Positions 25,309 through 33,880 of a stretch of 39,931 nucleotides of DNA are shown here, in pieces (position 1 is the first letter of the stretch; each line of letters opens with the position of its first letter). The stretch covers positions 1 through 39,931 of the forward strand of contig CAZIUI010000023.1 in the NCBI GenBank assembly GCA_964542585.1, read 5' to 3'. The stretch is from CAYYUA01 sp964542585. GTDB taxonomy: Bacteria > Bacteroidota > Bacteroidia > CAILMK01 > CAYYUA01. The notes under the pieces were generated by a model. That model was not told the origin of the DNA, searched no databases, and saw nothing but the letters and a program-made list of their open reading frames with translations. A program made the position numbers and the translations under genes.

Positions 25309-26681
25309 TAGTTGACCTTTATTTTAATGGATGAGCCTGATTTGACCTTGAATTCTTTTACCGTTGTTGTAGTGGTATTGGTTGCGTTGGAGGGACGGGC
25401 GACAATTCGATAATCGCCTGGTTGAAGAATAATCCGTTCCCGCCTCAACTTTTCTTCGATGTTACAGACCCACTTCATTTTGCCTCTGACTTTTTGGTAA
25501 ATACTTCCATGCATATTCGTGGATTTGCTAACATAAACCTTTCCAGGCGCTGGAATATTGACTTTATTAACCTTATCCTGCTCAACTTTTACATTGTTTA
25601 AATGAATGCGGGGGGTCGTTAAAATAGTGGCATCATACTTTCCTACAAGGTAACGATGGGAAGTACCTGCCATTTGCTTATTGATAACGTCACAGTTTTT
25701 ACCAACCTCCCTCACAACCATTGGTAAACGGCTGTAGAGTTTAGATCCGTTAACGTTAAATGCAATTCGTCCCTGCGGGGCCCTAAGCAGTATATTGTTG
25801 TGCTGACCCGCTTCCAACCTTATATCCCTTTTCCTAACGGGTGGGGTGGTATGTACCTGAAGGTTATAGGTTGGGGATGGGTCAAGGTAAAGGGTGTCCG
25901 GCCGACCTGTAGCATCCATGGTGTGGTATAAGTTATCCAGGATTAACCCCTGTTCCTTATCATAAAAGGTCATGTTAACATCCGTTTCCGTTGCCTTACC
26001 ATTTACATCCAATAACTTGACCTGTGCGCTGGTAGCATTCACTGCCTGGGATACGACAACGGACAAGGCCTTACGAAATTCTTGTTTATTGCCAGCGTTA
26101 AAGTAACGACCCAGGCAATCAAGCTGATTTTTATATTGCTTTTCAATGCCAATTCCGATAACAAAAGGCTTTAGAATCACATTATTGCGCTGCAAAGAGC
26201 GCGAAACCTTACAAGGATCTCCTTGACATTCTTCAATGCCATCTGTTAGGAGGATTATTACATTTCGAGCACTCGGAGCGTCAGGAAAGTCGCCTCCGGC
26301 CTGCTGTAGCGAGTAAGCAATTGGCGTAGTGCCTTTAGGCTCAATTTTTTTGAGCTCATCCAGAATATCCTGTTTGTTATCCGGGTAAAAACCGACTTCC
26401 AGTTTTGTATCCTGACAATCATACTTCCTGCGAGGAGTCTGGTGCCCGTAAGCCCTGAAACCCAGTTTGACGTTCGGTTTTTCTGCCAAACTATCAATAA
26501 GACTACCTAGAAGATTTTTAGCTACGGCAATCTTTTTCTGCTCGTCAAGTTTCCCAAACATGCTGTAGGAAGCATCAAAAACAAATAGGATTCGGGTACG
26601 CTTGTGGCGCTGGGCTTCCGCAATATCCGTAAAGAGTAGTAGTGCCCCGAATAATAACAGTATTTGAACCAAATAGCGCAT
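25308..26681 (-). CDS. Exported von Willebrand factor A domain protein
   Basis: This 457-residue protein has a Sec signal peptide (about residues 1-23, LVQILLLFGALLLFTDIAEAQ). A VWFA domain spans about 29-215 with a complete MIDAS metal site: FDASYS (DxSxS), the threonine in PKGTTPIAYS, and the aspartate in ILLTDGIEEC. Two cysteines in QGDPC and LDCLG may form disulfides. Residues 215-457 are beta-rich repeats, probably Ig-like or carboxypeptidase-regulatory-like, ending without a T9SS tail. The gene sits 6 bases after the transketolase N gene and overlaps the C gene, so all three should be on one mRNA. A periplasmic or surface protein inside a cytosolic enzyme operon is odd. Its function is unknown. 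Confidence 0.78.
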   Translation of the reverse strand: MRYLVQILLLFGALLLFTDIAEAQRHKRTRILFVFDASYSMFGKLDEQKKIAVAKNLLGSLIDSLAEKPNVKLGFRAYGHQTPRRKYDCQDTKLEVGFYPDNKQDILDELKKIEPKGTTPIAYSLQQAGGDFPDAPSARNVIILLTDGIEECQGDPCKVSRSLQRNNVILKPFVIGIGIEKQYKNQLDCLGRYFNAGNKQEFRKALSVVVSQAVNATSAQVKLLDVNGKATETDVNMTFYDKEQGLILDNLYHTMDATGRPDTLYLDPSPTYNLQVHTTPPVRKRDIRLEAGQHNNILLRAPQGRIAFNVNGSKLYSRLPMVVREVGKNCDVINKQMAGTSHRYLVGKYDATILTTPRIHLNNVKVEQDKVNKVNIPAPGKVYVSKSTNMHGSIYQKVRGKMKWVCNIEEKLRRERIILQPGDYRIVARPSNATNTTTTTVKEFKVKSGSSIKIKVN

Positions 26682-26687
26682 AAACGG

Positions 26688-27536
26688 CTAATAATCCCCG
26701 AGGGTCTCTTCCAGCTGGTCCAAGCCTTGGGTTAGTTGTTCATCACTAGGTGGTACTCCATGCCATCCGTAATGCCCTTCCATGTAATCAATGCCATGGC
26801 CCATCGAGGTGTACATAATAATACTTACAGGTTGCCGCCTACCGGTTAAGGATCGGGCTTTATCCAAGACCTGTTCAACTTCCTTTAAATCGTTACCATT
26901 CATGGTTAAGCCTATCCATCCAAAGCTTTCCACCTTCGCTTTCATATCACCAAGGGACATGATTTCCCGCATGGGGCCATCAATCTGAGCATTGTTGAAG
27001 TCGATCGTCATTATAAGGTTATCCACCTGGTGATGGGCACCAAACATGAAAGCTTCCCAATTCTGACCCTCTTGCATCTCTCCGTCTCCGTGAAGGGAAT
27101 AAACCAGGCGATCTTCATCGTTTTGTTTTTTAGCGAGCGCAGCTCCAATCGCCACACTTAATCCCTGGCCCAATGATCCAGTGGCAATGCGGATGCCGGG
27201 AAGGCCCTCAGCTGTAGCGGGATGGCCTTGAAGACGGGAGTTTATCTTTCTAAACGAATCCAATTCTTGTAAAGGGAAGTAACCACGCCTAGCAAGGATA
27301 CTGTAATAAACCGGAGAAATGTGGCCGTTGGAAAGAATAAAAACATCTTCCCCTGTGGCATCCATTGTGAAGTTTTCAGGGTCATGAAGCAAGTACCTGT
27401 AAAAAAGGGTGGTCATGAACTCGGTACATCCTAAAGAACCTCCCGGATGACCGCTCTGGGCATTATGGACCATTCGCAGGATATCCCGTTTAACCTGCGG
27501 AATAATATGCTCAATTTCTGATAGTGAAACGGCCAA
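26688..27536 (-). CDS. Transketolase, N-terminal subunit (TTG start)
   Basis: This 282-residue protein carries the diphosphate-binding domain of transketolase. AQSGHPGGSLGCTEF holds the substrate-phosphate/thiamine histidine region. GDGEMQEGQNWEAFMFG followed by DFNN forms the thiamine-diphosphate magnesium motif (GDG...N). TGSLGQGLSVAIGAALA and MGHGIDYMEG are also typical. The start is TTG: the next upstream in-frame codons contain a stop and no ATG, while the first downstream ATG would remove a helix present in the family. It is the first gene of the tktN-vWA-tktC operon and is preceded by a candidate promoter 29 bases upstream. Confidence 0.88.
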   Translation of the reverse strand: MAVSLSEIEHIIPQVKRDILRMVHNAQSGHPGGSLGCTEFMTTLFYRYLLHDPENFTMDATGEDVFILSNGHISPVYYSILARRGYFPLQELDSFRKINSRLQGHPATAEGLPGIRIATGSLGQGLSVAIGAALAKKQNDEDRLVYSLHGDGEMQEGQNWEAFMFGAHHQVDNLIMTIDFNNAQIDGPMREIMSLGDMKAKVESFGWIGLTMNGNDLKEVEQVLDKARSLTGRRQPVSIIMYTSMGHGIDYMEGHYGWHGVPPSDEQLTQGLDQLEETLGDY

Positions 27537-27565
27537 AACAGCGTTTAATTTCAGGGTTTAAATTG

Positions 27566-27573
27566 CAAAGCTA
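27566..27573 (-). promoter_or_regulatory. Candidate -7 promoter element of the transketolase operon
   Basis: On the minus strand this reads TAGCTTTG, an exact TAnnTTTG match located 29 bases before the TTG start. No -33 TTTG is visible at the expected distance. Confidence 0.35.
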
Positions 27574-27652
27574 ACGCTTTTAAATAAAGCTTGAATAAAC
27601 CCTTTTTAGCATGCCAATAGGATAGTAAATTCAAGGTGAACAAAATCCCGCC

Positions 27653-28216
27653 CTAGACTTTCATTAGCTCCTCTTCTTTTTCCTCATTAAGCTTACTGAT
27701 TTGATCAATGTACTTATCCGTAAGCTTTTGAAGCTCTTGTTCCTTGGATTTGGCTTCATCCTCCGGAAGGCCTTCTTTCTGAAGTTTTTTAAGCTTATCT
27801 TTTATTTCCTGCCTGACATTCCGGACGGAAATTTTAGCAGACTCACTCTCATTCTTGATATACTTACTTAACTCTTTTCGCCTTTCCTCAGTTAAAGCCG
27901 GAATATTGACCCTGATGGTGTCTCCATCGTTTTGGGGATTCAGCCCAAGGTTAGCCGCTTGAATGGCTTTTTCTATCGGCTGGATCATACTTTTTTCCCA
28001 TGGCTGGATACTGATGGTTTTAGCATCAGGGGTGTTAACCGTTGCTAATTGGTTTAGAGGGGCATTGTAACCGTAATAGGTAACGAAAATCCCATCCAGG
28101 ATACTGGGTGTTGCTTTACCCGCTCGTATTTTTTTGAATTCATCATGAAGGTGGTTGATAGCATCTTGCATGCCGTTTTCAGCCTCTTTCATTATCTCGT
28201 TGGTATCTGATTCCAT
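27653..28216 (-). CDS. frr: Ribosome recycling factor
   Basis: This 187-residue cytoplasmic protein splits post-termination ribosomes together with EF-G. The three-helix-bundle core is recognisable: LHDEFKKIRAGKATPSILDGI near the start, then NTPDAKTISIQPWEKSMIQPIEKAIQ, RVNIPALTEERRKEL and the C-terminal helix with NVRQEIKDKLKKL. Length is normal. pyrH, a frequent partner upstream of frr, is not adjacent; instead a lipoprotein gene lies 71 bases upstream on the same strand. Confidence 0.96.
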   Translation of the reverse strand: MESDTNEIMKEAENGMQDAINHLHDEFKKIRAGKATPSILDGIFVTYYGYNAPLNQLATVNTPDAKTISIQPWEKSMIQPIEKAIQAANLGLNPQNDGDTIRVNIPALTEERRKELSKYIKNESESAKISVRNVRQEIKDKLKKLQKEGLPEDEAKSKEQELQKLTDKYIDQISKLNEEKEEELMKV

Positions 28217-28287
28217 AGCATTTGTTTTTTTTACTTTGACGTAAAATGCCAGTGAAAAGTTGGTGCCGTTGCTTTAAAATTTATCCC

Positions 28288-28860
28288 TTAAGAGTTATCC
28301 TGCTTTAGCATCCGGTATCGCTTGGCTACCTTTTCTTGTGTTCGGCGGTATTGTTGCTCTATGCGGGTTATAGACGCTACCAGGTTTTTGACGCGCTTTA
28401 AGTGATCGTCAATGATCTTTTTCTCTTCTTGGTAGATGGATTTAAACTTTTTACGCGTGATGTTACTTTTGATCAAATCTTTTTTCAAGTCATTTAATCG
28501 CTTGCGATGCTTCTCATTTTCGTATTGGACGAGCTTGTAATTTTTTATAAAATTTCTATAATTTGATTTTATGGCGCTATATTGATTCATAATACTGGAA
28601 AAACGATCGGTAACCTTCCGGTCGTAATCCTTTTTTATAACGGAATCCATGCGTTGAATCGTGTCATAACGGGCTTTAATGGTACTTATATCAATTACCA
28701 TGGTATTTTCAGCCTCTTTCACCTTGTTTTTAAGGCTATCGACCTTTCTAATTTGCTGGCTCATATCCCGATTTCCGCAACTTTGAAAGAGGAAAAAGCA
28801 GGCCAGCGTTATAATGCTCGTACCAATTAATACCTTTGTAGACATGGAAGGGTATTTCAT
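28288..28860 (-). CDS. Hypothetical coiled-coil lipoprotein
   Basis: This 190-residue protein has a lipoprotein-like N-terminus. It can start at 28860 or at the ATG five codons later (28845), which gives a shorter signal; in both cases the hydrophobic stretch ends FFLFQSCGNRD, where the cysteine would be lipidated. The rest is almost entirely charged heptad-rich helix (for example IRKVDSLKNKVKEAENT and EKHRKRLNDLKKDLI), predicted as a long coiled coil. No enzyme motif is present. It might span or stabilise the periplasm, but that is speculation. It lies upstream of frr on the same strand and is divergent from the chromate transporter. Confidence 0.6.
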   Translation of the reverse strand: MKYPSMSTKVLIGTSIITLACFFLFQSCGNRDMSQQIRKVDSLKNKVKEAENTMVIDISTIKARYDTIQRMDSVIKKDYDRKVTDRFSSIMNQYSAIKSNYRNFIKNYKLVQYENEKHRKRLNDLKKDLIKSNITRKKFKSIYQEEKKIIDDHLKRVKNLVASITRIEQQYRRTQEKVAKRYRMLKQDNS

Positions 28861-28936
28861 GATTCTTAATTCCAGGAAGACTTAACGCAAAGGAACTGGA
28901 AATTCCAACATTCCCAAAATCCAAACCAGCATCCTG

Positions 28937-30106
28937 ATGTTTTTCAGGCATCTGGAGTTTCTTAAGGACATTTTTGTCATTGCGGTTACCGCTTTTGGCG
29001 GACCCCAGGCTCACTTGGCCATGATCTTGAATAAGCTGGTAAACCAAAAGCAATACATCAAAGAGCAGGATCTACTGGAGTTGATAGCTTTATGCCAGAT
29101 CCTGCCGGGGCCTTCCTCAACCCAAATAATCACAGCAATTGGGCTAAAAAAAGGTGGTAAACTGCTGGCTTTTGTAACCTTACTCTTTTGGATGTTACCG
29201 GCTGTTATCATCATGACAGCAGTTGTTTTAATCTTCTCTTATATAGAAGACGCGGGGCTTTCTTTCGATTTTATTCGTTTCCTTAAACCCATGGCTATTG
29301 GCTTTGTTCTCTATGCGGCTATTCACATAACCCGCACCATTATAAAAACGAGAATTCAGACGCTTATTATCATCGGTGCTACTTTACTGACCATCTTCTT
29401 GCGCACTCCTGTTATTTATCCGGTTGCACTCCTCGCAGGGGGGTTGATCACGAATTTCACCGGTCATGCACCTACCCATCAGAAAAATAAACGCTTTGAA
29501 ATCCATTGGAGGTACTTAACGGCCTTCTTTGCCATATTAGCCTTAGCGGCCATTCTCGGTGCTATCAGTAATTTCAAACCGGTTATTCTTTTTGAAAATA
29601 CTTACCGTTACGGAAGTATCGTTTTTGGCGGTGGCCACGTCCTTATTCCGATGATGTATGAACAATTCGTCAATTTTAAAGACTACCTAACGTCAGAAGA
29701 GTTCCTGGCCGGTTATGGTATGGTGCAAGCTTTGCCGGGACCAGTATTCTCTTTTTCCACTTATGTAGGAGGCATGGCTTTGAAAGATATGGGTACCACT
29801 GGTCATATTATTGGGGCACTGATAGGTACAGTTGGGATCTTTCTTCCAGGAACCCTGCTCATATTTTTTGTCACCCCTATTTGGGAAAGCCTCAAACAAT
29901 ATCCCTTTATTCAGCGATCCCTGGAAGGGGTGAATGCTGTAGCGGCTGGAATGGTTGCAGCTGCGGCTTTTTTGTTGATGCAGTCCATAGGGTTTGACTT
30001 CCTGAATATCGGGGTAGCCATAGGTACGTTCTTACTGCTGATGTTTACAAGAATCCCTTCGCCTGCCATAGTGGTTTTTTGCTTACTCTTAGGGTTCCTT
30101 TTTTGA
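28937..30106 (+). CDS. chrA: Chromate transporter, long (two-domain) form
   Basis: This 389-residue membrane protein of the CHR superfamily exports chromate, or a related oxyanion, by proton coupling. Both half-domains are visible. The first has AFGGPQAHLAMI and CQILPGPSSTQIITAIGL (about residues 18-73). The second has VFGGGHVLIPMMYEQ and MVQALPGPVFSFSTYVGG (about 230-278). About ten to twelve hydrophobic helices are present. Long-chain ChrA proteins are common in environmental bacteria and not all confer chromate resistance; no chrB regulator or sulfate gene is adjacent. The start was chosen at the ATG giving MFFRHLEFLKDIF, which aligns with family N-termini. Confidence 0.88.
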   Translation: MFFRHLEFLKDIFVIAVTAFGGPQAHLAMILNKLVNQKQYIKEQDLLELIALCQILPGPSSTQIITAIGLKKGGKLLAFVTLLFWMLPAVIIMTAVVLIFSYIEDAGLSFDFIRFLKPMAIGFVLYAAIHITRTIIKTRIQTLIIIGATLLTIFLRTPVIYPVALLAGGLITNFTGHAPTHQKNKRFEIHWRYLTAFFAILALAAILGAISNFKPVILFENTYRYGSIVFGGGHVLIPMMYEQFVNFKDYLTSEEFLAGYGMVQALPGPVFSFSTYVGGMALKDMGTTGHIIGALIGTVGIFLPGTLLIFFVTPIWESLKQYPFIQRSLEGVNAVAAGMVAAAAFLLMQSIGFDFLNIGVAIGTFLLLMFTRIPSPAIVVFCLLLGFLF

Positions 30107-30134
30107 CAGGAATGAGAATAGACCTTTAATGTGT

Positions 30135-30142
30135 TAATTTTG
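30135..30142 (+). promoter_or_regulatory. Candidate -7 promoter element upstream of the exported regulatory-domain protein
   Basis: TAATTTTG matches TAnnTTTG exactly and ends 23 bases before the ATG at 30166. No -33 element is visible at the expected spacing. Confidence 0.3.
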
Positions 30143-30165
30143 AATGATGCAAATAGATCCTGGTA

Positions 30166-30867
30166 ATGATGGGTAATAACCGACTTCTTCTTAAATATGC
30201 TTTTGCAGCTTTCCTAGGTGCAATTCTTTTCTTCCTAAACTCGCCCTTAAAAGCTCAGGAGCCGGCTGATACAGCCCTTATTCAATTCTCAGGCTTTGTT
30301 ATTACTGCCGATAGCGCAGCTCCGGTTCCCTATGCTTTCATCAAAGTAATAGGCGAACCTAGAGGAGCTGTATCCAATCCAGAGGGTTTTTTCTCAACAG
30401 TGGTTGAATATCGGGATACGATTCGGTTTTCATCGGTAGGGTTCAAAGCAGATACTTTTATTGTTGCTAATCATACTCAAAACAAGAAACTAAAGCATGT
30501 ACAGCCTTTAGTTACTGACACCACAACTTTTGAAGAGGCTGTTATAAGACCTTATCCAACCAAAGATGAGTTTAAAGAGGCTTTCATGAACCTTCAATTG
30601 CCAGATGACAAGTACACCATTGCCCAGCGAAATTTGCAATCAAGAAGGTTGAATCAAATTGCCCGAAAACTTCCAAAAGACGCTCGGGAGCAATACACCC
30701 TTGCTCAGCAGCGCTTTCACAATCAGTCATTCAGATCCGGCGGTAACTTAAGATACTTTACAAACTTTGCTGGTAGTGGCACACCTGTTCCAGGTAGTTT
30801 GCTCAACCCCTTTGCCTGGTCAAAATTCATCAATGCCATTCAGGAAGGGCGTTTTAGCGAGGATTAA
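30166..30867 (+). CDS. Exported protein with a carboxypeptidase-regulatory-like domain
   Basis: This 233-residue protein has a signal peptide (about residues 10-31, YAFAAFLGAILFFLNSPLKAQ). A beta-sandwich of the CarboxypepD_reg-like type follows at about 40-115: FSGFVITADSAAPVPYAFIKV, AVSNPEGFFSTVV and TIRFSSVGFKADTFIV. Residues 120-233 are helical and basic, ending in a glycine-rich stretch (SGGNLRYFTNFAGSGTPVPGS). Such proteins are frequent and poorly characterised in Bacteroidota, resembling the plug-proximal domain of TonB receptors but without a barrel. It is followed by a sulfotransferase gene after 22 bases, so they may be co-transcribed. Confidence 0.65.
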   Translation: MMGNNRLLLKYAFAAFLGAILFFLNSPLKAQEPADTALIQFSGFVITADSAAPVPYAFIKVIGEPRGAVSNPEGFFSTVVEYRDTIRFSSVGFKADTFIVANHTQNKKLKHVQPLVTDTTTFEEAVIRPYPTKDEFKEAFMNLQLPDDKYTIAQRNLQSRRLNQIARKLPKDAREQYTLAQQRFHNQSFRSGGNLRYFTNFAGSGTPVPGSLLNPFAWSKFINAIQEGRFSED

Positions 30868-30889
30868 CACTACACCTTAAAATTGAGCG

Positions 30890-31771
30890 ATGCAGAGCTA
30901 TAATCAACCCGTACTCTATTATGTTCATGTGCCCAAGACAGCCGGCACAACTATGCGGATTATATTCTTATGGCTCTATTGGTGGAACCAGATATTATGG
31001 GCAAAAAGCAAAGCCTACCTTGCTGAAAAGGCTCAAAATATGAGCGCCAATGACCTCGCCAATATTCGTTTAGTAGCGGGACACTCTACATTCGGTATGC
31101 ATGAGGCATTGCCATTTACTAATTTTCGATACTTCACCGTTCTGCGCGAACCCGTGTCGCGCGTACTATCACAATACTATTACCTTAAGCGGCAGCCCAA
31201 GCACCGGCTTTATGACGTTGTAAACCGCTACGACCTTAGCCTGAAAACCCTTCTAGAGGAAAATTACCTAAACCCTAATGTGCAGACTTTCTGGATGACC
31301 GGCGCTGAAAGGCAATATTTCCGCGGTGGTTACTACTATCCGGAAATTGTTGAAATGGCCAAGCAGAACATTGATAAATACTTCGGCTTCGTAGGGTTGA
31401 ACGAGTATTTCAACCAATCCTTGATTTTATTGAAACGGCAAATGGGATGGCAGGGCTATCCCATCTATGCTCAAAAAAATGTGACCAAATCCCGGAAAAG
31501 GCAAGATGAAGAGTTGCCCGAGACTTTAGACGCCATCAGGCGCTACAATCAGATGGATTTGGAGCTCTATAATTACGTAGCATCCCAATTTCACGAGCGT
31601 TTGGCAGCAGTTAATGATGATGATTTTCAGGCTGAGGTGTATCACCTTCAGAAACTCAACCAGCGCTTCGGGTCTTACAAACCGTACCGGCTAAAAGTGC
31701 TCTCAGGTTTCGTCAGCCGTAGTGTCCAACAATTTTTCGGAAGTTACGAAAAGCCTGACGTCCTTCCATAA
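30890..31771 (+). CDS. Sulfotransferase family protein
   Basis: This 293-residue protein has the phosphosulfate-binding loop YVHVPKTAGTTMRII (about residues 11-25) and the 3'-phosphate motif FRYFTVLREPVSRVLSQYYYL (about 81-101). Both fit the Sulfotransfer_2 (carbohydrate sulfotransferase-like) family, which transfers sulfate from PAPS to a sugar or lipid. No signal peptide is present, so it probably acts in the cytoplasm on an intermediate. No PAPS synthesis or glycan cluster is adjacent, so the acceptor is unknown. The upstream exported protein gene is 22 bases away. Confidence 0.8.
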   Translation: MQSYNQPVLYYVHVPKTAGTTMRIIFLWLYWWNQILWAKSKAYLAEKAQNMSANDLANIRLVAGHSTFGMHEALPFTNFRYFTVLREPVSRVLSQYYYLKRQPKHRLYDVVNRYDLSLKTLLEENYLNPNVQTFWMTGAERQYFRGGYYYPEIVEMAKQNIDKYFGFVGLNEYFNQSLILLKRQMGWQGYPIYAQKNVTKSRKRQDEELPETLDAIRRYNQMDLELYNYVASQFHERLAAVNDDDFQAEVYHLQKLNQRFGSYKPYRLKVLSGFVSRSVQQFFGSYEKPDVLP

Positions 31772-31819
31772 AAAATTCCTGTATAATGTTGAAAAAATCA
31801 AAAGGACAACTTATTTTTG

Positions 31820-31833
31820 CTAACGAACGTTAG
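31820..31833. promoter_or_regulatory. Candidate TetR operator upstream of the paa regulator
   Basis: CTAACG-AA-CGTTAG is a perfect 6-bp inverted repeat with a 2-base centre, located 24 bases before the TetR gene start. It overlaps a weak -7-like TAGTTTTA (31831-31838). TetR-family operators often have this size and symmetry, and the position fits autoregulation of tetR-paaABC. Confidence 0.5.
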
Positions 31834-31857
31834 TTTTAACAGTTACAAGAAATATAA

Positions 31858-32445
31858 ATGGAAGTAGAAACCCTACAGAGTCGCAGAGAACAAATATTTG
31901 AAATCGCCCAGCGCTTGTTTCGAAGCAATGGCTACAATGCGACATCTATCCGGCACTTAGCCAAGGAAATCGGCATTGAACCGGCTTCTATTTATAGCCA
32001 TGTTGATTCCAAAGAAGAGATCCTGTCAAGCATATGTTTCGGGATGGCTGATGAATTTTTTGAGTCTCTGGAAAATGCTAAGCAAGGAGCCGAAGATGAT
32101 CCGGAAGATAAACTAATTGCTGCTATTAAAGGCCACATAAGGGTTATAACCAGAAATATTAATGCTTCAGCTGTTTTCCTCCACGATTGGCAGTACCTTT
32201 CCCAGGATAAACTCGAGCGTTTTAAGCACCAGCGGGAGCTTTACGAAAATGAATTTCAGGCAATGGTTGAAGAAGGGATGAAGCTTGAGCGATTCAAAGT
32301 ATATGATGAAAAGTTTACAGTTCTAACCATTTTATCTGCCCTTAATTGGACATTTGAATGGTATAAACCAGATGGTCCGATGTCGGCTGATGATATTGGA
32401 GGATATCTGGCTGATATGTTATTGAATGGCATTCGACAAAATTGA
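31858..32445 (+). CDS. TetR family regulator, probable repressor of the paa genes
   Basis: This 195-residue protein has a standard TetR N-terminal domain: QIFEIAQRLFRSNGYNATSIRH followed by the recognition helix region LAKEIGIEPASIYSHVDSKEEIL (about residues 12-57). The C-terminal ligand domain is acidic and helical (IKGHIRVITRNINASAVFLHDW). It lies 25 bases upstream of paaA in the same direction, with a palindrome in its own promoter. TetR-type PaaR repressors that sense phenylacetyl-CoA are known from Thermus, so the same role is plausible here. That is inference from position, not from ligand residues. Confidence 0.8.
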   Translation: MEVETLQSRREQIFEIAQRLFRSNGYNATSIRHLAKEIGIEPASIYSHVDSKEEILSSICFGMADEFFESLENAKQGAEDDPEDKLIAAIKGHIRVITRNINASAVFLHDWQYLSQDKLERFKHQRELYENEFQAMVEEGMKLERFKVYDEKFTVLTILSALNWTFEWYKPDGPMSADDIGGYLADMLLNGIRQN

Positions 32446-32470
32446 TTTGTAGCACGAAAAATAAAAACTT

Positions 32471-33472
32471 ATGTACGGAAATGCTTATGTACCTGAAAAT
32501 GAAAAGGCCCAGAGCCAGGCAGCGATGCAGGAAGAAGATCCTGTGATGCTGCAGGAATTCGAGGATAAGGTTCAAAGGGGCGAAAAGATCGAGCCTCAGG
32601 ATTGGATGCCTGCTGAGTATAAAAAGCAGGTAATGAGGATGATAGAGCAACATGCTCACTCTGAAATTGTAGGAGCGCTGCCAGAAGGTACTTGGATCAC
32701 CAGGGCGCCAAGCTTCAAGCGGAAAATGGCTTTAATAGCTAAGGTTCAGGACGAAGTAGGTCACGGTCAGCTTCTTTATGGCGCAGCTGAAACCCTTGGC
32801 AAGTCACGGGAGCAAATGATCAATGACCTCCTGAACGGCAAATCCAAATATTCTAACGTCTTTAACTATCCGGCTGTTACCTGGGCGGATGTTACAGTCA
32901 TTGGCTTTTTGGTAGATGCAGCAGCTATTGTTAACCAGGTTAACAACGCTAAAGGCTCCTATGGTCCTTATGTAAGGGCTCTGGAGCGCATTAATTACGA
33001 GGAATCCTTTCACCTAAAGCAGGGGCATGATGCTTTTGTAGCATTGGGTACCGGAACCTCAAAACAACGGGAAATGCTACAGGCAGCCCTGAATCGATGG
33101 TGGCAACCCCTCATGCACTTCTTTGGTCCTTCTGACAAAGATTCTGAGCATACCGATAAGCTAATGAGGTGGAAAGTGAAAATGGCTTCCAATGATGAGA
33201 TGCGCCAGCAATTCCTTTCCATGTACGTTCCCAAAATTCAGGACTTGGACCTTGAAATTCCTGATCCCAATCTTTACCGGGATCCGGAAACTAAGGAATA
33301 CCATTTTACCGAACCTGATTGGGACGAATTTTTCCGGGTTATTAAAGGTGATGGCCCTTGCAACAAAGAACGGCTCCAGGTGCGCCGGTGGGCTGAGGAA
33401 AATGGCAAATGGGTAAAAGAAGCCATGAAACGTTATGCACGTGGCGAAGAATACGTTACACCTTACGCTTAA
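32471..33472 (+). CDS. paaA: Phenylacetyl-CoA epoxidase, catalytic subunit A
   Basis: This 333-residue di-iron oxygenase subunit forms the 1,2-epoxide of phenylacetyl-CoA, the ring-activating step of aerobic phenylacetate degradation. The four-helix iron-binding core shows KVQDEVGHGQLLYGAAE (E..H pair, about residues 90-106) and INYEESFHLKQGHDAFV (E-E-x-x-H, about 175-191). The N-terminal EPQDWMPAEYKKQVMRMIEQHAHSE helix is characteristic. It is followed by paaB after 12 bases and paaC, in canonical order. Length is normal. Confidence 0.95.
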   Translation: MYGNAYVPENEKAQSQAAMQEEDPVMLQEFEDKVQRGEKIEPQDWMPAEYKKQVMRMIEQHAHSEIVGALPEGTWITRAPSFKRKMALIAKVQDEVGHGQLLYGAAETLGKSREQMINDLLNGKSKYSNVFNYPAVTWADVTVIGFLVDAAAIVNQVNNAKGSYGPYVRALERINYEESFHLKQGHDAFVALGTGTSKQREMLQAALNRWWQPLMHFFGPSDKDSEHTDKLMRWKVKMASNDEMRQQFLSMYVPKIQDLDLEIPDPNLYRDPETKEYHFTEPDWDEFFRVIKGDGPCNKERLQVRRWAEENGKWVKEAMKRYARGEEYVTPYA

Positions 33473-33484
33473 ACTTTGCGCTGT

Positions 33485-33880
33485 ATGAAAGAGCTGTCCA
33501 TAGATCCACGGGTAAACCGGATGAACCTGCCTGAGGAAACGCAAAAAGGGGAACAGGTAGTTGATCAGCAGGATTACGGTGTTACCTACGAGGTGTTCAT
33601 TCAAAAGAAGAAGGGCACCCAGCACAGCCATGCTGGAATCGTACATGCACCAGATGCTGAGACCGCACTGGTATTTGCCAAAGAGCAATTTACCAGGCGG
33701 GGCGAAGCCATTAACGTTTGGGTGGTGAAATCCTCAGAGGTTTTGGCTACGAGCTATGATGATGCCGATATTTTTGAGCCGGCCCCTGATAAAGTTCACC
33801 GGGAACCGGGAACCTATAAGGTGAAAGAAAAGATCAAACAATACAAAGAACAAAAGGCAGATGACAGCAACGAATCCTGA
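33485..33880 (+). CDS. paaB: Phenylacetyl-CoA epoxidase, subunit B
   Basis: This 131-residue protein starts at the ATG at 33485; a TTG three codons upstream is possible but less likely. The core YEVFIQKKKGTQHSHAGIVHAPDAETAL (about residues 34-61) followed by VWVVKSSEV is the typical small PaaB fold that bridges PaaAC heterodimers. Its 3' end overlaps paaC by 20 bases, which suggests translational coupling. The N-terminal 25 residues are longer than in the E. coli protein, as in other Bacteroidota versions. Confidence 0.92.
   Translation: MKELSIDPRVNRMNLPEETQKGEQVVDQQDYGVTYEVFIQKKKGTQHSHAGIVHAPDAETALVFAKEQFTRRGEAINVWVVKSSEVLATSYDDADIFEPAPDKVHREPGTYKVKEKIKQYKEQKADDSNES

Noticed and set aside
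33161..33688. Minus-strand ORF of 175 codons
   Set aside because: Fully antisense to paaA and paaB, which have clear family motifs; translation is unlike any protein I know.
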